In this document: piece by piece, positions 57,432 through 64,000 of the stretch
Numbering within the stretch: position 1 is the first letter of the stretch
Layout of the letters: each line of letters starts with the position of its first letter
Assembly: GCA_030068145.1 (NCBI GenBank)
Contig: JAPJBO010000022.1
Span: forward strand, 186,001-250,000
DNA length: 64,000 bases
From: Diplonema papillatum
Taxonomy: Eukaryota; Euglenozoa; Diplonemea; Diplonemida; Diplonemidae
Reading direction: 5' to 3'
Position numbers and translations under genes: made by a program
Notes under the pieces: model-generated
Seen by the model: only the letters and a program-made list of their open reading frames with translations
The model's database searches: none
Told to the model about the DNA's origin: nothing

Positions 57432-60400
57432 CCAATACCCTACCGGTCAATGTCCAATACCCTATCGGTCAATGTCCAATACCCTATCGGTGAATGTCCA
57501 ATACCCTACCGGTCAATGTCCAATACCCTATCGGTCAATGTCCAATACCCTACCGGTCAATGTCCAATACCCTACCGGTCAATGTCCAATACCCTATCGG
57601 TCAATGTCCAATACCCTATCGGTCAATGTCCAATACCCTATCGGTCAATGTCCAATACCCTACCGGTCAATGTCCAATACCCTATCGGTCAATGTCCAAT
57701 ACCCTATCGGTCAATGTCCAATACCCTATCGGTCAATGTCCAATACCCTATCGGTCAATGTCCAATACCCTATCGGTCAATGTCCAATACCCTATCGGTC
57801 AATGTCCAATACCCTATCGGTCAATGTCCAATACCCTACCGGTCAATGTCCAATACCCTATCGGTCAATGTCCAATACCCTACCGGTCAATGTCCAATAC
57901 CCTATCGGTCAATGTCCAATACCCTATCGGTCAATGTCCAATACCCTATCGGTCAATGTCCAATACCCTATCGGTCAATGTCCAATACCCTATCGGTCAA
58001 TGTCCAATACCCTATCGGTCAATGTCCAATACCCTATCGGTCAATGTCCAATACCCTATCGGTCAATGTCCAATACCCTATCGGTCAATGTCCAATACCC
58101 TACCGGTCAATGTCCAATACCCTATCGGTCAATGTCCAATACCCTACCGGTCAATGTCCAATACCCTATCGGTCAATGTCCAATACCCTACCGGTCAATG
58201 TCCAATACCCTATCGGTCAATGTCCAATACCCTATCGGTCAATGTCCAATACCCTACCGGTCAATGTCCAATACCCTATCGGTCAATGTCCAATACCCTA
58301 CCGGTCAATGTCCAATACCCTATCGGTCAATGTCCAATACCCTACCGGTCAATGTCCAATACCCTATCGGTCAATGTCCAATACCCTATCGGTCAATGTC
58401 CAATACCCTATCGGTCAATGTCCAATACCCTACCGGTCAATGTCCAATACCCTATCGGTCAATGTCCAATACCCTACCGGTCAATGTCCAATACCCTACC
58501 GGTCAATGTCCAATACCCTACCGGTCAATGTCCAATACCCTATCGGTCAATGTCCAATACCCTACCGGTCAATGTCCAATACCCTATCGGTCAATGTCCA
58601 ATACCCTATCGGTCAATGTCCAATACCCTACCGGTCAATGTCCAATACCCTACCGGTCAATGTCCAATACCCTATCGGTCAATGTCCAATACCCTACCGG
58701 TCAATGTCCAATACCCTACCGGTCAATGTCCAATACCCTACCGGTCAATGTCCAATACCCTATCGGTCAATGTCCAATACCCTACCGGTCAATGTCCAAT
58801 ACCCTACCGGTCAATGTCCAATACCCTATCGGTCAATGTCCAATACCCTATCGGTCAATGTCCAATACCCTATCGGTCAATGTCCAATACCCTATCGGTC
58901 AATGTCCAATACCCTATCGGTCAATGTCCAATACCCTATCGGTCAATGTCCAATACCCTACCGGTCAATGTCCAATACCCTATCGGTCAATGTCCAATAC
59001 CCTACCGGTCAATGTCCAATACCCTATCGGTCAATGTCCAATACCCTATCGGTCAATGTCCAATACCCTATCGGTCAATGTCCAATACCCTATCGGTCAA
59101 TGTCCAATACCCTACCGGTCAATGTCCAATACCCTATCGGTCAATGTCCAATACCCTATCGGTCAATGTCCAATACCCTACCGGTCAATGTCCAATACCC
59201 TATCGGTCAATGTCCAATACCCTACCGGTCAATGTCCAATACCCTACCGGTCAATGTCCAATACCCTATCGGTCAATGTCCAATACCCTACCGGTCAATG
59301 TCCAATACCCTACCGGTCAATGTCCAATACCCTACCGGTCAATGTCCAATACCCTACCGGTCAATGTCCAATACCCTACCGGTCAATGTCCAATACCCTA
59401 TCGGTCAATGTCCAATACCCTACCGGTCAATGTCCAATACCCTACCGGTCAATGTCCAATACCCTATCGGTCAATGTCCAATACCCTACCGGTCAATGTC
59501 CAATACCCTACCGGTCAATGTCCAATACCCTACCGGTCAATGTCCAATACCCTATCGGTCAATGTCCAATACCCTACCGGTCAATGTCCAATACCCTACC
59601 GGTCAATGTCCAATACCCTACCGGTCAATGTCCAATACCCTATCGGTCAATGTCCAATACCCTATCGGTCAATGTCCAATACCCTACCGGTCAATGTCCA
59701 ATACCCTACCGGTCAATGTCCAATACCCTACCGGTCAATGTCCAATACCCTATCGGTCAATGTCCAATACCCTATCGGTCAATGTCCAATACCCTACCGG
59801 TCAATGTCCAATACCCTATCGGTCAATGTCCAATACCCTACCGGTCAATGTCCAATACCCTACCGGTCAATGTCCAATACCCTACCGGTCAATGTCCAAT
59901 ACCCTACCGGTCAATGTCCAATACCCTACCGGTCAATGTCCAATACCCTACCGGTCAATGTCCAATACCCTACCGGTCAATGTCCAATACCCTACCGGTC
60001 AATGTCCAATACCCTATCGGTCAATGTCCAATACCCTACCGGTCAATGTCCAATACCCTACCGGTCAATGTCCAATACCCTACCGGTCAATGTCCAATAC
60101 CCTATCGGTCAATGTCCAATACCCTACCGGTCAATGTCCAATACCCTACCGGTCAATGTCCAATACCCTACCGGTCAATGTCCAATACCCTACCGGTCAA
60201 TGTCCAATACCCTATCGGTCAATGTCCAATACCCTATCGGTCAATGTCCAATACCCTATCGGTCAATGTCCAATACCCTACCGGTCAATGTCCAATACCC
60301 TATCGGTCAATGTCCAATACCCTATCGGTCAATGTCCAATACCCTATCGGTCAATGTCCAATACCCTATCGGTCAATGTCCAATACCCTACCGGTCAATG

Positions 60401-63400
60401 TCCAATACCCTATCGGTCAATGTCCAATACCCTATCGGTCAATGTCCAATACCCTATCGGTCAATGTCCAATACCCTATCGGTCAATGTCCAATACCCTA
60501 TCGGTCAATGTCCAATACCCTATCGGTCAATGTCCAATACCCTATCGGTCAATGTCCAATACCCTATCGGTCAATGTCCAATACCCTATCGGTCAATGTC
60601 CAATACCCTATCGGTCAATGTCCAATACCCTATCGGTCAATGTCCAATACCCTATCGGTCAATGTCCAATACCCTACCGGTCAATGTCCAATACCCTATC
60701 GGTCAATGTCCAATACCCTACCGGTCAATGTCCAATACCCTACCGGTCAATGTCCAATACCCTATCGGTCAATGTCCAATACCCTATCGGTCAATGTCCA
60801 ATACCCTATCGGTCAATGTCCAATACCCTATCGGTCAATGTCCAATACCCTACCGGTCAATGTCCAATACCCTACCGGTCAATGTCCAATACCCTACCGG
60901 TCAATGTCCAATACCCTATCGGTCAATGTCCAATACCCTACCGGTCAATGTCCAATACCCTATCGGTCAATGTCCAATACCCTACCGGTCAATGTCCAAT
61001 ACCCTATCGGTCAATGTCCAATACCCTATCGGTCAATGTCCAATACCCTATCGGTCAATGTCCAATACCCTACCGGTCAATGTCCAATACCCTACCGGTC
61101 AATGTCCAATACCCTATCGGTCAATGTCCAATACCCTACCGGTCAATGTCCAATACCCTATCGGTCAATGTCCAATACCCTACCGGTCAATGTCCAATAC
61201 CCTATCGGTCAATGTCCAATACCCTATCGGTCAATGTCCAATACCCTACCGGTCAATGTCCAATACCCTACCGGTCAATGTCCAATACCCTATCGGTCAA
61301 TGTCCAATACCCTACCGGTCAATGTCCAATACCCTATCGGTCAATGTCCAATACCCTACCGGTCAATGTCCAATACCCTACCGGTCAATGTCCAATACCC
61401 TACCGGTCAATGTCCAATACCCTACCGGTCAATGTCCAATACCCTACCGGTCAATGTCCAATACCCTATCGGTCAATGTCCAATACCCTATCGGTCAATG
61501 TCCAATACCCTACCGGTCAATGTCCAATACCCTATCGGTCAATGTCCAATACCCTATCGGTCAATGTCCAATACCCTATCGGTCAATGTCCAATACCCTA
61601 CCGGTCAATGTCCAATACCCTATCGGTCAATGTCCAATACCCTACCGGTCAATGTCCAATACCCTATCGGTCAATGTCCAATACCCTACCGGTCAATGTC
61701 CAATACCCTACCGGTCAATGTCCAATACCCTACCGGTCAATGTCCAATACCCTACCGGTCAATGTCCAATACCCTATCGGTCAATGTCCAATACCCTACC
61801 GGTCAATGTCCAATACCCTATCGGTCAATGTCCAATACCCTACCGGTCAATGTCCAATACCCTACCGGTCAATGTCCAATACCCTATCGGTCAATGTCCA
61901 ATACCCTATCGGTCAATGTCCAATACCCTATCGGTCAATGTCCAATACCCTATCGGTCAATGTCCAATACCCTACCGGTCAATGTCCAATACCCTATCGG
62001 TCAATGTCCAATACCCTACCGGTCAATGTCCAATACCCTATCGGTCAATGTCCAATACCCTATCGGTCAATGTCCAATACCCTACCGGTCAATGTCCAAT
62101 ACCCTATCGGTCAATGTCCAATACCCTACCGGTCAATGTCCAATACCCTATCGGTCAATGTCCAATACCCTATCGGTCAATGTCCAATACCCTACCGGTC
62201 AATGTCCAATACCCTACCGGTCAATGTCCAATACCCTACCGGTCAATGTCCAATACCCTACCGGTCAATGTCCAATACCCTATCGGTCAATGTCCAATAC
62301 CCTACCGGTCAATGTCCAATACCCTATCGGTCAATGTCCAATACCCTACCGGTCAATGTCCAATACCCTATCGGTCAATGTCCAATACCCTACCGGTCAA
62401 TGTCCAATACCCTACCGGTCAATGTCCAATACCCTATCGGTCAATGTCCAATACCCTACCGGTCAATGTCCAATACCCTACCGGTCAATGTCCAATACCC
62501 TATCGGTCAATGTCCAATACCCTACCGGTCAATGTCCAATACCCTATCGGTCAATGTCCAATACCCTATCGGTCAATGTCCAATACCCTATCGGTCAATG
62601 TCCAATACCCTATCGGTCAATGTCCAATACCCTATCGGTCAATGTCCAATACCCTATCGGTCAATGTCCAATACCCTATCGGTCAATGTCCAATACCCTA
62701 TCGGTCAATGTCCAATACCCTATCGGTCAATGTCCAATACCCTACCGGTCAATGTCCAATACCCTATCGGTCAATGTCCAATACCCTACCGGTCAATGTC
62801 CAATACCCTACCGGTCAATGTCCAATACCCTATCGGTCAATGTCCAATACCCTACCGGTCAATGTCCAATACCCTACCGGTCAATGTCCAATACCCTACC
62901 GGTCAATGTCCAATACCCTATCGGTCAATGTCCAATACCCTATCGGTCAATGTCCAATACCCTACCGGTCAATGTCCAATACCCTATCGGTCAATGTCCA
63001 ATACCCTACCGGTCAATGTCCAATACCCTATCGGTCAATGTCCAATACCCTATCGGTCAATGTCCAATACCCTACCGGTCAATGTCCAATACCCTATCGG
63101 TCAATGTCCAATACCCTATCGGTCAATGTCCAATACCCTATCGGTCAATGTCCAATACCCTACCGGTCAATGTCCAATACCCTACCGGTCAATGTCCAAT
63201 ACCCTATCGGTCAATGTCCAATACCCTATCGGTCAATGTCCAATACCCTACCGGTCAATGTCCAATACCCTACCGGTCAATGTCCAATACCCTATCGGTC
63301 AATGTCCAATACCCTATCGGTCAATGTCCAATACCCTACCGGTCAATGTCCAATACCCTACCGGTCAATGTCCAATACCCTATCGGTCAATGTCCAATAC

Positions 63401-64000
63401 CCTACCGGTCAATGTCCAATACCCTATCGGTCAATGTCCAATACCCTATCGGTCAATGTCCAATACCCTATCGGTCAATGTCCAATACCCTACCGGTCAA
63501 TGTCCAATACCCTATCGGTCAATGTCCAATACCCTACCGGTCAATGTCCAATACCCTATCGGTCAATGTCCAATACCCTATCGGTCAATGTCCAATACCC
63601 TATCGGTCAATGTCCAATACCCTATCGGTCAATGTCCAATACCCTATCGGTCAATGTCCAATACCCTACCGGTCAATGTCCAATACCCTATCGGTCAATG
63701 TCCAATACCCTACCGGTCAATGTCCAATACCCTACCGGTCAATGTCCAATACCCTACCGGTCAATGTCCAATACCCTATCGGTCAATGTCCAATACCCTA
63801 TCGGTCAATGTCCAATACCCTATCGGTCAATGTCCAATACCCTATCGGTCAATGTCCAATACCCTATCGGTCAATGTCCAATACCCTATCGGTCAATGTC
63901 CAATACCCTACCGGTCAATGTCCAATACCCTATCGGTCAATGTCCAATACCCTATCGGTCAATGTCCAATACCCTACCGGTCAATGTCCAATACCCTACC
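57432..64000. repeat. 22-bp satellite in Snf7 intron 2, about 299 copies, open-ended
   Basis: The unit is TGTCCAATACCCTAYCGGTC plus AA. Across about 6.6 kb almost the only variable base is Y (T or C), so each copy either does or does not contain a CCGG site. One early copy has GGTGAATG instead of GGTCAATG. The array continues beyond the window and no telomere repeat or gene is seen. Confidence 0.98.

Noticed and set aside
57432-64000. CRISPR array or telomere
   Set aside because: Repeats are contiguous with no unique spacers, so not CRISPR. CCCTA words occur but the 22-bp unit is not a telomere motif and no chromosome end is seen.

Overview
This is nuclear DNA of a eukaryote, most likely a unicellular protist or alga with a repeat-rich genome. 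The genes are split by GT-AG introns, exons are GC-rich, introns are long and full of mobile elements and satellites, and there are scattered nuclear-type 18S and 28S rRNA fragments. I cannot name the species or the phylum from the sequence.

Layout. 1-2.8 kb: two tandem 28S rRNA fragments, a 33-bp minisatellite and a roughly 500-bp 18S rRNA fragment. 3.1-27.5 kb (+): one kinesin gene whose five exons (3140-3427, 7131-7560, 8787-9629, 24581-24996, 26700-27502) join in matching phase into a motor of about 926 residues with a coiled coil and a Gln/Pro-rich tail. Intron 1 holds an antisense RNase H-like gene with a duplicated Cys/His-rich C-terminus, the 3' remnant of a second copy, and a long (TG)n tract. 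Intron 2 holds a small hAT-type element with 8-bp target duplications. Intron 3 (about 15 kb) holds an inverted-repeat element swollen by a 10-bp tandem array. That array is split by a tyrosine-recombinase-type retroelement with A1-B1-A2-B2 split repeats. The same intron holds a 5.6-kb pogo/Tc1-like DNA transposon (17165-22767) with perfect 27-bp inverted repeats and TA duplications, which carries a USP deubiquitinase and a transposase.

27.5-36.6 kb: pieces of the kinesin last exon, several minisatellites and a nest of foldback elements. 36.6-38.4 kb (+): a small predicted tail-anchored membrane protein gene followed by two degraded partial copies. 38.4-53.5 kb: almost entirely dispersed repeats, including a second hAT-type copy, a short TA-flanked relative of the pogo-like element, and (CT)n-tailed SINE-like repeats. 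53.8-64 kb (+): the first two exons of an ESCRT-III Snf7/VPS32/CHMP4 gene. Its first intron contains a 158-bp satellite (about 16.7 copies) and its second starts a 22-bp satellite of about 300 copies that runs off the window.

The host genes (kinesin, RNase H-like protein, tail-anchored protein, ESCRT-III) do not form an operon or a pathway. The most unusual unit is the transposon that pairs a ubiquitin protease with a transposase whose N-terminus carries SUMO-interaction-like motifs. Second in interest is a roughly 65-bp dispersed box that sits directly before splice acceptors of the kinesin gene and could point to intron-generating elements.
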